NCBI GenBank assembly: GCA_003220265.1
Contig: QHRW01000001.1
Location: 1 to 38,107 of the forward strand
DNA: 38,107 bases
From: Candidatus Rokuibacteriota bacterium
Lineage (GTDB): Bacteria; Methylomirabilota; Methylomirabilia; Rokubacteriales; CSP1-6
Direction: 5' to 3'
Position 1 is the first letter of the stretch. Each line of letters opens with the position of its first letter. The position numbers were made by a program, and so were the translations under genes. Positions 1 to 7,416 of this stretch are shown in pieces. The notes below the pieces were generated by a model. It was not told the DNA's origin, did not search any database, and worked only from the letters and a program-made list of their open reading frames with translations.

Positions 1-1887
1 CGCTTCGTGTCCGAGATCGGCGGCGAGGACATGAAGACGATCTTCTTCACGGCGACGGGCACCGGGAAATCGAAGCAGGTCTACATGCAGTCGGCCTGCA
101 GCGGCGGCACCGGCACCTTCATCGAGAAGACCGCGCGCAAGCTGCAGGTGGCCAGCGAGCGGCTGGCCGACATGCCGTACGCCAACATGAGCCTGCACAA
201 GGTCTCGTCCAAGTGCGGCATCTTCGCCGAGACCGACGCCAACACGCTGGTGAAGACCGGCGTGCCGGTCGAGGAGATCATCGCCAGCCTCTTCGAGGCG
301 GTCGTCTACCAGAACCTGGCCACGCTCACCAAGGGCAACACGCCGCTGCCGGAAGTGCTGCTGCTGGGCGGCCCCAACCTCTTCTTCAAGGGGCTGCAGG
401 AGGCGTGGCGGTACCACCTGGGCAAGCTGTGGACGCAGCGCAAGGTCGAGCTGCCGGCGGGCCGCTCCCTCGAGGACTGCATCGTCGTGCCGAAGGAGGC
501 GCTCTACTACGCCTGCCTCGGCTGCATCGAGATCGGCCAGGGTGAGAAGCCGGAGGTCGGCGTCTATCTCGGCCGCGAGAAGGTCGAGTGGTGGGTGAAG
601 GAAGGCCAGCACCAGGAGAAGGCCAAGAACGGCGCGCGCGGGCTCGTGAGCGGGCAGGGTGACCTGGCGACGTTCGTGAGCGAGTACGTCAAGCCGGCAC
701 CGAGCTGCGACGCGGCCCGCGAGGCCCACGTGGGCACCGTCCTCATCGGCTGCGACTTCGGCTCCACCACGGCCAAGGCCGTCGTGCTCTCCGAGAACCG
801 CGAGCTGCTCTTCTCCTGCTACGCGATCTCCAAGGGCAACCCGATCGAGGACGCGCAGTCGCTCTTCCGCCAGGTGGACGAGGCGGGCTTCCGCGACATC
901 GGCGGGCTCGCGCTGACGGGCTACGGCAAGGACCTGCTCAAGGACGTGCTGGGCGCCGACGTCGGCGTCGTGGAGACGGTGGCCCACGCCACGGCCGCGC
1001 TGCACTTCTATCCCGATGCCGACGTGATCTGCGACGTGGGCGGCACCGACGTCAAGATCATGATCCTGCGCCAGGGCACCGTCGCCGACTTCCGGCTGAA
1101 CTCGCAGTGCTCGTCGGGCAATGGGGCCTTCCTGCAGGGCGTGGCCGAGCGGTACAACATCCCGCTCGAGACCTACGCCGACCGCGCGTTCGAGGCCAAG
1201 GCGATGCCGACGCTGGCCATGGGCTGCGGTGTGTTTCTCCAGTCGGACATCGTGAACCAGCAGCGCAAGGGCTGGTCGGCCGAGGAGATCATGGCCGCGC
1301 TGGCCGCGGTGCTGCCCATCAACGTGTGGGTCTACGCCGGGCAGCTGCAGAATCTCCGCGCGGCCGGCCGCAAGTTCGTGCTCCAGGGCGGGACGCACCG
1401 CAACATGGCGGTGGTGAAGGCGCAGGTCGATTTCATTCGCGGCAAAGTGCCGGAAGCCGAGGTCGTGCTGCATCCGTACTCCGGCGAGGCCGGGGCCATC
1501 GGCGCCGCGCTGTGCGCGGCCGACTGGCGCAAGAACGGCACGGCCTCGACCTTCCGCGGCTTCGCCACCATCGCCGGCCTCACCTACACGACCACGACCA
1601 GCGCCGAGACGGTCTGCAAGTGGTGTCCGATCAACTGCACCCGCACCTTCATCGACGTGGCGCTCCCCGGCGGCAAGGGCCGCTCGTGGAGCAAGCTGAA
1701 GCTGGCGGAGGGCTACGAGCGCGTCATCAGCGGCAACTCGTGTCCCAAGGGCCTCGTCGAGGACGTCAACGAGATGCGGGTGGTGAAGGCCAAGCTCGAG
1801 GAGGTCAAGCGTGAGTACCCTAACGTTGCCGAAATGGTTCGGAAGGACGGGTTCCGCCGGGTCAGCGCCGCCGCCGTCGCGGAGTAA
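1..1887 (+). CDS. 2-hydroxyacyl-CoA dehydratase/benzoyl-CoA reductase activase-like protein, two BadF/BadG/BcrA/D ATPase domains (5' truncated)
   Basis: The reading frame is open from base 1, so the true start lies left of the window; the GTG at 7 falls inside a domain. Two ASKHA-type ATPase domains of the BadF/BadG/BcrA/BcrD (HgdC) family follow each other. The first lacks its N-terminal part but keeps SACSGGTG and SSKCGIFAE. The second begins near 745 with GCDFGSTTAK and keeps SQCSSGNGAF and MGCGVFLQSD. In HgdC the cysteines at these two places bind the [4Fe-4S] cluster bridging the dimer, so each half retains both. The tail (1600-1800) has a Cys-rich segment, CKWCPINCTRTF then NSCPKG, as in long activases fused to DUF2229. 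Known role: ATP-driven transfer of a low-potential electron to a radical CoA dehydratase or reductase. The partner gene overlaps by 77 bases. The family is clear; the substrate is unknown. Confidence 0.9.
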   Translation, partial: RFVSEIGGEDMKTIFFTATGTGKSKQVYMQSACSGGTGTFIEKTARKLQVASERLADMPYANMSLHKVSSKCGIFAETDANTLVKTGVPVEEIIASLFEAVVYQNLATLTKGNTPLPEVLLLGGPNLFFKGLQEAWRYHLGKLWTQRKVELPAGRSLEDCIVVPKEALYYACLGCIEIGQGEKPEVGVYLGREKVEWWVKEGQHQEKAKNGARGLVSGQGDLATFVSEYVKPAPSCDAAREAHVGTVLIGCDFGSTTAKAVVLSENRELLFSCYAISKGNPIEDAQSLFRQVDEAGFRDIGGLALTGYGKDLLKDVLGADVGVVETVAHATAALHFYPDADVICDVGGTDVKIMILRQGTVADFRLNSQCSSGNGAFLQGVAERYNIPLETYADRAFEAKAMPTLAMGCGVFLQSDIVNQQRKGWSAEEIMAALAAVLPINVWVYAGQLQNLRAAGRKFVLQGGTHRNMAVVKAQVDFIRGKVPEAEVVLHPYSGEAGAIGAALCAADWRKNGTASTFRGFATIAGLTYTTTTSAETVCKWCPINCTRTFIDVALPGGKGRSWSKLKLAEGYERVISGNSCPKGLVEDVNEMRVVKAKLEEVKREYPNVAEMVRKDGFRRVSAAAVAE

Positions 1888-3016
1888 GCTCCGGGTCGGG
1901 ATCCCCCGCGTCCTGAACCTCTGGAACACCCATCAGTTCTGGATGGGTCTCCTCGGCGCGCTCGGCTTCGATCAGCGCAACATCATCTTCTCCTCGGACA
2001 CCTCCGAGGAGCAGGGACGTCAGTTCGGCAAGGGCCGCGGCACCGTGGACTGCTGCTACCCGGTCAAGTGCATGTCCGGGCACTACGGCGAGCTGGTCTT
2101 CGGCCAGAAGCAGAAGCTCGACATCCTGCTCTCCCCGATGATCTACACGCTGCCCTCGTTCCTGAGCGGCCACGTGGCCAAGACGTTGACGTGCCCGCGG
2201 GTGATGGCGGCGCCGGAGAACATCAAGGCGGGCTTCCTCAAGGAGTCCGACGTCTTCGCCGAGGCCGGCATCAAGTACGTCACGCCGTTCGTGTCGCTCG
2301 ACGAGCCGTTGCTGGTGCCCAAGCAGCTCTGGGAAGGGATGAAGGACGCGCTGCCGGGCCTCACCCGCGAGGAGATGGCCCGCGCGGTGGACGCCGGCTA
2401 CAAGGCCCTGACCGCCTTCAACGAGAAGCTGCGGCGGAAGGGCCGCGAGGTGCTCGAGTGGTGCGCGCGGGAGAACCGCGCCTGCCTCATGGTGGTGGCG
2501 CGGCCGTACCACATGGATCCCGGCATCGGCCACGAGATCGAGGTGGACATCCAGGCCTATGGCTACCCGATCCTCTGGATGCAGTACTTCCCCATCGACC
2601 AGGACCTCATGGACTGGGCGTTCGGCGACGACATCAAGGCCGGCCACATCAAGTCGGCGTTCGACATCAACGACGTGTGGCAGTCGTCCTACTCCAGCAA
2701 CACCAACGAGATCCTGTGGGGCGCCAAGGTGGCCGCGCGGATCCCCTGGATCGCCTGCGTCATCCGGATGTCGTCCTACGAGTGCGGGATGGACCAGCCG
2801 ACCTACACGCCGGTCCAGCAGATCGTCGAGCGCTCGGGCACGCTGTTCTTCTCGTTCCAGGACCTGGACTCCACCAAGCCGGCCGGCTCGGTGAAGATCC
2901 GCGTGGAGACGATCACCCACTACCTCGAGCGCTACGCCACGGGGATCATCGAGAAGAAGCTGGCCGTCTCGCCGCCCGGCTGCCCCCTGCTGCCCACGGC
3001 AGCCGTCACGCGCTAG
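1811..3016 (+). CDS. DUF2229/HgdB-like protein, partner of the CoA-enzyme activase
   Basis: 401 residues. The GTG start at 1811 has a strong GAGGAGG site at 1798-1804, six bases upstream, which supports the long 77-base overlap with the activase gene; a TTG at 1826 is the only close alternative. Conserved sequence starts at about residue 25 (KLRVGIPRVLNLW), as in the DUF2229 domain that follows the ATPase repeats in fused activases. Cysteines in TVDCCYPVKCMSGH and YECGMDQPT could ligate Fe-S clusters, as in 2-hydroxyacyl-CoA dehydratase D-components (COG3580/3581). The first ~24 residues are Ser/Pro-rich and look like a linker. In many genomes the equivalent of this protein and its neighbour is one polypeptide; here it is split into two coupled genes. 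No dehydratase A/B subunit lies in the window, so the reaction served is unknown. Confidence 0.85.
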   Translation: MSTLTLPKWFGRTGSAGSAPPPSRSKLRVGIPRVLNLWNTHQFWMGLLGALGFDQRNIIFSSDTSEEQGRQFGKGRGTVDCCYPVKCMSGHYGELVFGQKQKLDILLSPMIYTLPSFLSGHVAKTLTCPRVMAAPENIKAGFLKESDVFAEAGIKYVTPFVSLDEPLLVPKQLWEGMKDALPGLTREEMARAVDAGYKALTAFNEKLRRKGREVLEWCARENRACLMVVARPYHMDPGIGHEIEVDIQAYGYPILWMQYFPIDQDLMDWAFGDDIKAGHIKSAFDINDVWQSSYSSNTNEILWGAKVAARIPWIACVIRMSSYECGMDQPTYTPVQQIVERSGTLFFSFQDLDSTKPAGSVKIRVETITHYLERYATGIIEKKLAVSPPGCPLLPTAAVTR

Positions 3017-3024
3017 GCCGGCTC

Positions 3025-3068
3025 CCGCCAGCGGCGACTATAAATAGATACGTCGCCGCGGCTGGCGG
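3025..3068 (+). terminator. Long hairpin after the activase operon, possible terminator
   Basis: Arms CCGCCAGC (3025-3032) with GCTGGCGG (3061-3068) and GGCGAC (3033-3038) with GTCGCC (3052-3057) form a 14-pair stem with a 3-base bulge (3058-3060). The 13-base loop is AT-rich (TATAAATAGATA inside), unusual for this DNA. It starts 8 bases after the stop codon. No U-tract follows directly (TGATTTTCG comes ~10 bases later), so a terminator is likely but another RNA role is possible. Confidence 0.4.
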
Positions 3069-3112
3069 CAAGGGAAATGATTTTCGCAGAGGTGGCAACC
3101 GGCCGCCGGTGC

Positions 3113-3145
3113 ACTCAGTTACCCTGAGTCGCATCTAGGTAGAAT
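3113..3145 (+). promoter_or_regulatory. Inverted repeat and -10-like box before the response regulator
   Basis: ACTCAG (3113-3118) and CTGAGT (3124-3129) form an inverted repeat with a 5-base spacer. TAGAAT (3140-3145) resembles a -10 box and would place the start of transcription about 8 bases before the GTG at 3160. The repeat would then cover the -35 region, a typical operator position. This is pattern-based only. Confidence 0.25.
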
Positions 3146-3159
3146 TACGTAGGATCGGT

Positions 3160-3657
3160 GTGGCCCTGAACTTGAAGGCCTTCGAGTCGGGGGCAACTGT
3201 GGAAAAGCAGGACGAGGAGCGAAAGAACGCCGCCGCGCCTCGCGCCCCGTCGCCCTGGCCCGACCTCGCCGGGATCCACGTCTTCCTGATCGAGGACAAC
3301 TGCGACACCCGCACGATGGTGAGCGAGGTGCTCATCCACTGCGCGGCCATGGTCACGGTCTACCAGTCGGCCGACCAGGCCCTGGCCGATCTCGCCGAGT
3401 TCGTGCCCACCGTGTTCATCTGCGACCTGTCCATGCCGGGAGTGGATGGGCTGCAGTTCATGCGGCGCATGCGCACGCTGCCGCCGGAGCGCGGGAGCCG
3501 GATTCCCGCCATCGCGATCACGGCCTATTACGAGGAGTTCGCGGCGGCCGCCGCCCTCGAGGCGGGGTTCAATGCCTACATGACGAAGCCGATCAGGCTG
3601 GACGAGCTCGCCCGGCTCGTGGGCGATCTGGCGAGGAATACCCCGCCAGATCGCTGA
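3160..3657 (+). CDS. Single-domain response regulator (CheY-like receiver)
   Basis: 165 residues starting at GTG. A charged, disordered N-terminal stretch of about 37 residues precedes one receiver domain (about 38-160). All receiver landmarks are visible: acidic pair E45-D46 (VFLIEDN), phospho-acceptor D89 (FICDLSMPGVDG), switch T121 (AIAITAY) and K143 (MTKPIR). There is no DNA-binding or enzymatic output domain, so it probably acts by protein contact or in a phosphorelay. No histidine kinase is nearby, making it an orphan whose partner lies elsewhere. The N-terminal extension is longer than in plain CheY. The start is not backed by a good Shine-Dalgarno site; the preceding -10-like box suggests a very short leader. 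Confidence 0.9.
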   Translation: MALNLKAFESGATVEKQDEERKNAAAPRAPSPWPDLAGIHVFLIEDNCDTRTMVSEVLIHCAAMVTVYQSADQALADLAEFVPTVFICDLSMPGVDGLQFMRRMRTLPPERGSRIPAIAITAYYEEFAAAAALEAGFNAYMTKPIRLDELARLVGDLARNTPPDR

Positions 3658-3673
3658 TCCACGCCCTTCGCGA

Positions 3674-4147
3674 CTACTTCGTCGTCTCCTTGTCCTTCAC
3701 CGAGCACTTGTTTCCGACCGTGCTCCACTTGCCGCCGGCCTTCTCGCAGTCGGCCTGCGTCGTGAACTGCGCCATCGAGTCCGAGCTGCCGGACGACACG
3801 CCACTCGAGGTGCCCGAGGACGGGCTCGCCGAGGGCGCGCTGCCACGATCGGAGGAGGACGAGCCGCTCGGGGCGGAGGCGCCGGTGCCGCTCGTCGTAT
3901 CGCTGCCCGATGTGCCGGTGCTGCTGCCGCTGACGCCCGTCGAACCGCCGGTCCCGGTGGTGCCGGACGTGCCTGCGCCGGACGTGCCGGCGCCGGACGT
4001 GCCGGTGCCGGACGTGCCCGCACCCGCGGCGCCGGACGCGCCGCCGGCAGCGCCAGTACCACTTGCACCACCAGCCGCCTGCGCGGCGGCCAGTGCCGGG
4101 GCCAGACCGATGACCGCGACCAAGAACGCAAAGATGACCTTCTTCAT
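3674..4147 (-). CDS. Secreted Gly/Ser/Thr-rich low-complexity protein with C-terminal Cys pair
   Basis: 157 residues. ATG at 4147 follows an AAGGAGG ribosome site. Residues 1-23 are a Sec signal peptide (MKKVIFAFLVAVIGLAPALA). Residues ~25-125 are low complexity (Gly, Ser, Thr, Ala) and include about four tandem GTSGA/GTSGT pentads, visible as ~15-base DNA repeats near 3960-4020. The last ~30 residues are different: a short charged segment with two cysteines 15 apart (DCEKAGGKW ... GNKC) that could form a disulfide. The function is not recognised. The design (signal, flexible stalk, small Cys-closed knob) fits an exported structural or wall/matrix-associated protein. It is the last gene of a minus-strand run, separated from the ATP-grasp gene by 114 bases in which I see only its ribosome site. 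Confidence 0.75.
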   Translation of the reverse strand: MKKVIFAFLVAVIGLAPALAAAQAAGGASGTGAAGGASGAAGAGTSGTGTSGAGTSGAGTSGTTGTGGSTGVSGSSTGTSGSDTTSGTGASAPSGSSSSDRGSAPSASPSSGTSSGVSSGSSDSMAQFTTQADCEKAGGKWSTVGNKCSVKDKETTK

Positions 4148-4261
4148 GGGTCCTCCTTCGGGGATCGAACTGCTCCGGTGGCGAGGAGCAAAAACGAGGC
4201 CCCCGAGCGGCAGCCGCTGCGAGTGAAAATCGTACGAAGCAGCGGCCGAGGCGATCTCGAA

Positions 4262-5491
4262 CTACGCGATCTCGAAGGAAAGGCGGGCGTGCGCGTCGCG
4301 GAGCGCGGCCTCGACGGCGGCCGGCGTCTCGGCGCGCGCGAAGATGAAACCGAGATACTGCCAGCCCTCGGGCAACGGCACGACGTCCTGGCCGACGTGC
4401 GCCGTGATCGCGACCTCCTCGACGCCGGCCACCGCCCCGGCCGCCTCGGTGCCGCGCACGGCGGCCAGGCGGCCGGCGCGCGGGATCGGAATCATCATCA
4501 CGCCCGCCGGCCGGCGCTCGCGCGCCAGCGAGGCGATCGGCCAGCCGAGGGCGTGACGCAGGATGATCTCCTCCAGCGTCATGCCGGTGCCGAAGCGCAG
4601 GGTGCGCGAGCAGAGACCGCCGATGGAGCGGGCGGCCACCTCCAGAACCCACGGCCCGTCGTTGTTCACCCGCAGCTCGGCGTGCACCGGGCCCTCGCCG
4701 AGCCCCAGCGCCGCGCAGGCGTCGGCGCTGACGCGCTCGATTGCCGCCTGCGTCGCCGCGGGCAGCCGCGAGGGCGTGACGTAGATCGTCTCCTCGAAGA
4801 AGGGGCCCTCCAGCGGATCGGGCTTGTCGAAGAGCGCCAGCGCGTGGAAGGTGCCGCCGATCAGCAGGCCTTCCAGCGCGACCTCGATGCCGGGCAGGTA
4901 CTCCTCGGCCAGGAGGAATTGCGCCGCGTCGCCGCTGGCCTCCACGTCGTCACGCGCGAGCAGGGCGACGATGCGACGGAACGCCGCGATGAACTGATCG
5001 ACGTTGTTGGCGCGGATCACGCCGCGGCTGGCCGACAGCGCCAGCGGCTTGAGCACGCAGGGAAACTCCACGCCGCGCGCGGCCAGGAACGGATCGTCCT
5101 TCAGCGCGATCCGCCGGAAGCGCGGGATCGGCACACCCGCAGCGGCCAGGCACTGGCGCATCTGGTACTTGTCGCGCGCCGCCGCCACGGCGGCCCGTCC
5201 GCTGGCACGCAGCCCCAGCCGCTCGGCGATGGCGGCGGCGGCCACCGCCGTTAGATCGTCCACGCCGACCACCGCTGACAGCGGGCGACGGTCCGCGAGC
5301 GCGGCCACCTTGGCGGCGGCGGCGTCGGGATCGGCGAAGTCGAGCGTCAGGAGATTGTCGGGGGCGTGAGCCTCGAAGGTGCTGGGCTCGTCGGAGGCAC
5401 AGACGACCTCGACGCCCAGCGTGCGGGCGGCATCGAGGAAGTCGTGCGTGCGGTACGTCGTCGTCGGCAGGAGCAGCAGCAGCCGCTGCAC
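4262..5491 (-). CDS. ATP-grasp carboxylate-amine/thiol ligase family protein
   Basis: 409 residues with an ATP-grasp architecture. The N-terminal pre-ATP-grasp domain starts MQRLLLLLPTTTYR and binds the co-substrate. The ATP-binding core includes FPCVLKPLALSASRGV (around residue 145), AEEYLPGIEVALEG (~195) and the metal-binding stretch WVLEVAARSIGG (~280). The C-terminal ~100 residues resemble the lid seen in L-amino-acid ligases and carnosine-synthase-like proteins. Such enzymes form an acyl-phosphate and join it to an amine; the substrate cannot be read from sequence. The GTG start at 5491 lies 19 bases after the NifU-like stop, so the two are probably cotranscribed with the radical SAM gene. 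A ligase beside a radical SAM enzyme is reminiscent of peptide or cofactor modification pathways, but that is inference. Confidence 0.85.
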   Translation of the reverse strand: MQRLLLLLPTTTYRTHDFLDAARTLGVEVVCASDEPSTFEAHAPDNLLTLDFADPDAAAAKVAALADRRPLSAVVGVDDLTAVAAAAIAERLGLRASGRAAVAAARDKYQMRQCLAAAGVPIPRFRRIALKDDPFLAARGVEFPCVLKPLALSASRGVIRANNVDQFIAAFRRIVALLARDDVEASGDAAQFLLAEEYLPGIEVALEGLLIGGTFHALALFDKPDPLEGPFFEETIYVTPSRLPAATQAAIERVSADACAALGLGEGPVHAELRVNNDGPWVLEVAARSIGGLCSRTLRFGTGMTLEEIILRHALGWPIASLARERRPAGVMMIPIPRAGRLAAVRGTEAAGAVAGVEEVAITAHVGQDVVPLPEGWQYLGFIFARAETPAAVEAALRDAHARLSFEIA

Positions 5492-5510
5492 GACGATATC
5501 GCCGGCGCGG

Positions 5511-5792
5511 CTACGCCTTGCCGGCCTGGTAGTAGGGGTTGGTGCCCGAGGAGTGGTCGGTGGTGTCGAGGACTTCGGCCACTTCCGGGATCTCTTCCTT
5601 GATCAGGCGCTCGATGCCCGACTTGAGCGTGATGTCCGCCGCGCCGCAGCCCTGGCAGCCGCCGCCCATCTGGAGATAGACGCGGTTGTCCTGGACGTCG
5701 ATCAGCTCGACGAACCCACCGTGCCCGGCGACGGCCGGGTTGATCATCGTGTCGATCAGCTCCTGCACCCGGCCCTTCAGATCATCGCTCAT
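5511..5792 (-). CDS. NifU C-terminal-domain Fe-S scaffold/carrier
   Basis: 93 residues matching the NifU C-terminal (Nfu) domain: PAVAGHGGFVELIDV near the N-terminus and GGGCQGCGAADITLKSGIE with the CxxC pair C46/C49 that holds a transient [4Fe-4S] cluster between two monomers. Known role: carrying assembled clusters to apo-proteins. It lies between the radical SAM selenoprotein and the ATP-grasp ligase on the same strand, so supply of the radical SAM cluster is a plausible job. ATG at 5792 has a GAGGTGAT ribosome site. A TAAACT -10-like box lies 20 bases upstream of the start. Confidence 0.93.
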   Translation of the reverse strand: MSDDLKGRVQELIDTMINPAVAGHGGFVELIDVQDNRVYLQMGGGCQGCGAADITLKSGIERLIKEEIPEVAEVLDTTDHSSGTNPYYQAGKA

Positions 5793-5812
5793 GGCATCAC
5801 CTCTAAACCGGT

Positions 5813-5818
5813 AGTTTA
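5813..5818 (-). promoter_or_regulatory. -10-like box (TAAACT) upstream of the NifU-like gene
   Basis: Read on the minus strand this is TAAACT, in an otherwise very GC-rich stretch. It is placed so that transcription would start about 12-14 bases before the ATG and still include the ribosome site. No clear -35 element is seen. Confidence 0.35.
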
Positions 5819-5849
5819 CTCGCAGATCGGGCGCCGGCCAAGGGAGGGG

Positions 5850-5918
5850 AAGGGGGAACCCTTCTAGGGTTCCCCTTCAATCAAAAGGGGACGGGGGAAC
5901 CCTGCGAGGGTTCCCCTT
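5850..5918. repeat. Pair of near-identical GGGGAACCCT hairpins
   Basis: Two inverted repeats with identical 10-base arms, GGGGAACCCT and AGGGTTCCCC: 5853-5862/5866-5875 (loop TCT) and 5894-5903/5907-5916 (loop GCG). They sit between the radical SAM gene and the NifU gene, and could act as transcription terminators or mRNA-stabilising hairpins on either strand. The second copy lies inside the read-through tail of the selenoprotein gene. Same arms with different loops indicate a dispersed repeat element. Confidence 0.75.
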
Positions 5919-7350
5919 CAGTGAGAGACAGGGCCAACTGGCCCTGGGTGGGCTCGGCTCAGCAGAACCACGGCTCGGTGAGCCGCGGCGGTCGGCGGCG
6001 ATCGGGCGGCAGCGCCAGGGGCGGTGGCGGCGCCACGCCCGCGGCGGCCGCCGCCAGCGCGCGCACGCGCTCGAAGGTCACGGCGGCGTCCTCGTCGCGC
6101 TCGGCGGCGTCGGCCACCAGCGCCGCCACGTCGCTGGCGAGGCGATCCACGCGCGGATCGGGATGGGTCCAGCGATAGTGGAAGCCGCCGGGCACCTTCT
6201 CGCCCAGGTGACACTGCATCTCGGGCAGCTCCAGGAGCAGCGAGCCGGGCGGCACCAGGAGGCGGATGCCGTACTGGACCGGATCGACGTGATCGACGAG
6301 GGCCTCCCCGGCCAGGAAGTCGAGCCACTCGCGATACCCCTCGAGGGTCGTCCATGGCGTGAAGGCGACCCACGTGGGCCGGAGCGCGATCCCCGCCGCC
6401 CGCGTCGCCCGCAGCGCCGCCACGAGGTCCGCGCGCGTGTGGCCCTTGGCGAGATAACCGAGGACGCGGTCGTCGAGCGACTCCGCCGCGGACACCACGA
6501 AGGCGCAGCCGAGCGCGGCGAGCTCGGCGAGGTGCGCGCGCTCGCGCATCAGGTGCTCGACCTTGGCCGTGAAGTCGAACGTCACCGCCGGAAACTCGGC
6601 GTGCAGCGCGCGCGCCACCGCCAGCGCGTGGCGTGGGCCGTTGAGGAAGTCGGGATCGCCGAACGTCACGTGGGCGGCGCCGGCGGCCACCTGCTGGCGC
6701 ACGTCGGCGAGCACGGTCTCCACCGGCACCACGAAGAACCGGCCGCCGTAGACCGGTGGGATCGGGCAGTGGCGGCACACGTGCTTGCATCCCCGGCTCG
6801 CCTCGACATACGCGGCGATCTCCTGCCGGCCATCGCGCTCCATGCGCGCGTACTTCTTCAGCGACGGCAGCGCGCTGCGCGCCGGCAGGGGAAAGGCGAG
6901 CTTGCCGAGGACGGCGCGCGAGGCGGCGGCGGGCGCGGCCGAGCCGGGCACCGCCTGCGATGTCGCGTGAGCCGCCTCCATCTCGCCCACGAGATCGACG
7001 AGCTGGGCTTCCATTTCTCCAGCCAGGACGCTGTTGGCGCAGGTGTCGAGGAGCTCGGCGGCGTTCAGGGCAGCGTAGTGACCGTAGAAGCAGACGTGGG
7101 CGCTCGGGTTCATCTCGCGAATCTTCGCGGCGACTGTCACGCCGAGGCGCAACGCCGTGTGCATGGGGACCGACACGGCGATCAGGCGAGCGCGCGCGAC
7201 CTTCTCCGCGTCGAGTGGCTCGACGGACAGGTCGAGGACGAAAGGACGATAGCCGGCGCGCTCGAGGAATGCCGCGGGCCAGGCCACGGCGAGCGGCTGG
7301 TGGCCCAGCTCGTAACACGCGATGAGAAGGATGTCTCCGGGGGCGCGCAT
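5881..7350 (-). CDS. CUAEP-tail radical SAM selenoprotein with N-terminal B12-binding-like domain (in-frame TGA = Sec)
   Basis: The first stop of the frame is a TGA at 5961-5959, preceded by PRLTEPWFC. Reading it as selenocysteine gives Cys-Sec-Ala-Glu-Pro, the tail after which the CUAEP/CCAEP-tail radical SAM (seleno)protein family is named. A SECIS-like hairpin follows. The extended frame runs 25 more codons to a TGA at 5883-5881, so the product is 489 residues with Sec at 464. Residues 1-125 resemble a cobalamin-binding-type Rossmann domain. C188, C192 and C195 (GCKHVCRHC) are the CxxxCxxC ligands of the radical SAM [4Fe-4S] cluster. ATG at 7350 was chosen because upstream sequence overlaps the divergent CDGSH gene and is not conserved-looking. 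The reaction is unknown. Without recoding the protein would end at 463 residues, right at the Sec position. NifU and an ATP-grasp ligase follow on the same strand. Confidence 0.88.
5929..5961 (-). promoter_or_regulatory. Candidate bacterial SECIS element with its UGA codon
   Basis: On the minus strand, UGA (5961-5959) is followed after 12 bases by CAGGGCC (5946-5940), loop AGUU (5939-5936) and GGCCCUG (5935-5929): a perfect 7-pair stem. There are 19 bases between the UGA and the loop, and a G is the second loop base. Published bacterial SECIS models ask for a short stem, a loop 16-37 bases after the UGA and a G among its first two bases; this fits. SelB would bind it to deliver Sec-tRNA. Confidence 0.75.
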
Positions 7351-7359
7351 CCGGTCCCC

Positions 7360-7365
7360 AGTGTA
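7360..7365 (-). promoter_or_regulatory. -10-like box (TACACT) close to the radical SAM start
   Basis: Reads TACACT on the minus strand and ends nine bases before the ATG at 7350. No convincing Shine-Dalgarno site lies between, so the transcript may be leaderless or nearly so. Several other genes here show the same arrangement. Confidence 0.35.
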
Positions 7366-7416
7366 CCGCCGTGCTATCGTGAGCCGGATTTCAACTCTGC
7401 GGCAGGGAGGACGCGC

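Noticed and set aside
1862..2920. Long minus-strand open frame opposite the DUF2229-like gene (and many similar ones across the window)
   Set aside because: Very GC-rich codon bias on the real strand leaves the opposite strand free of stops; the translations are Arg/Gly/Ala/His-rich without domains.
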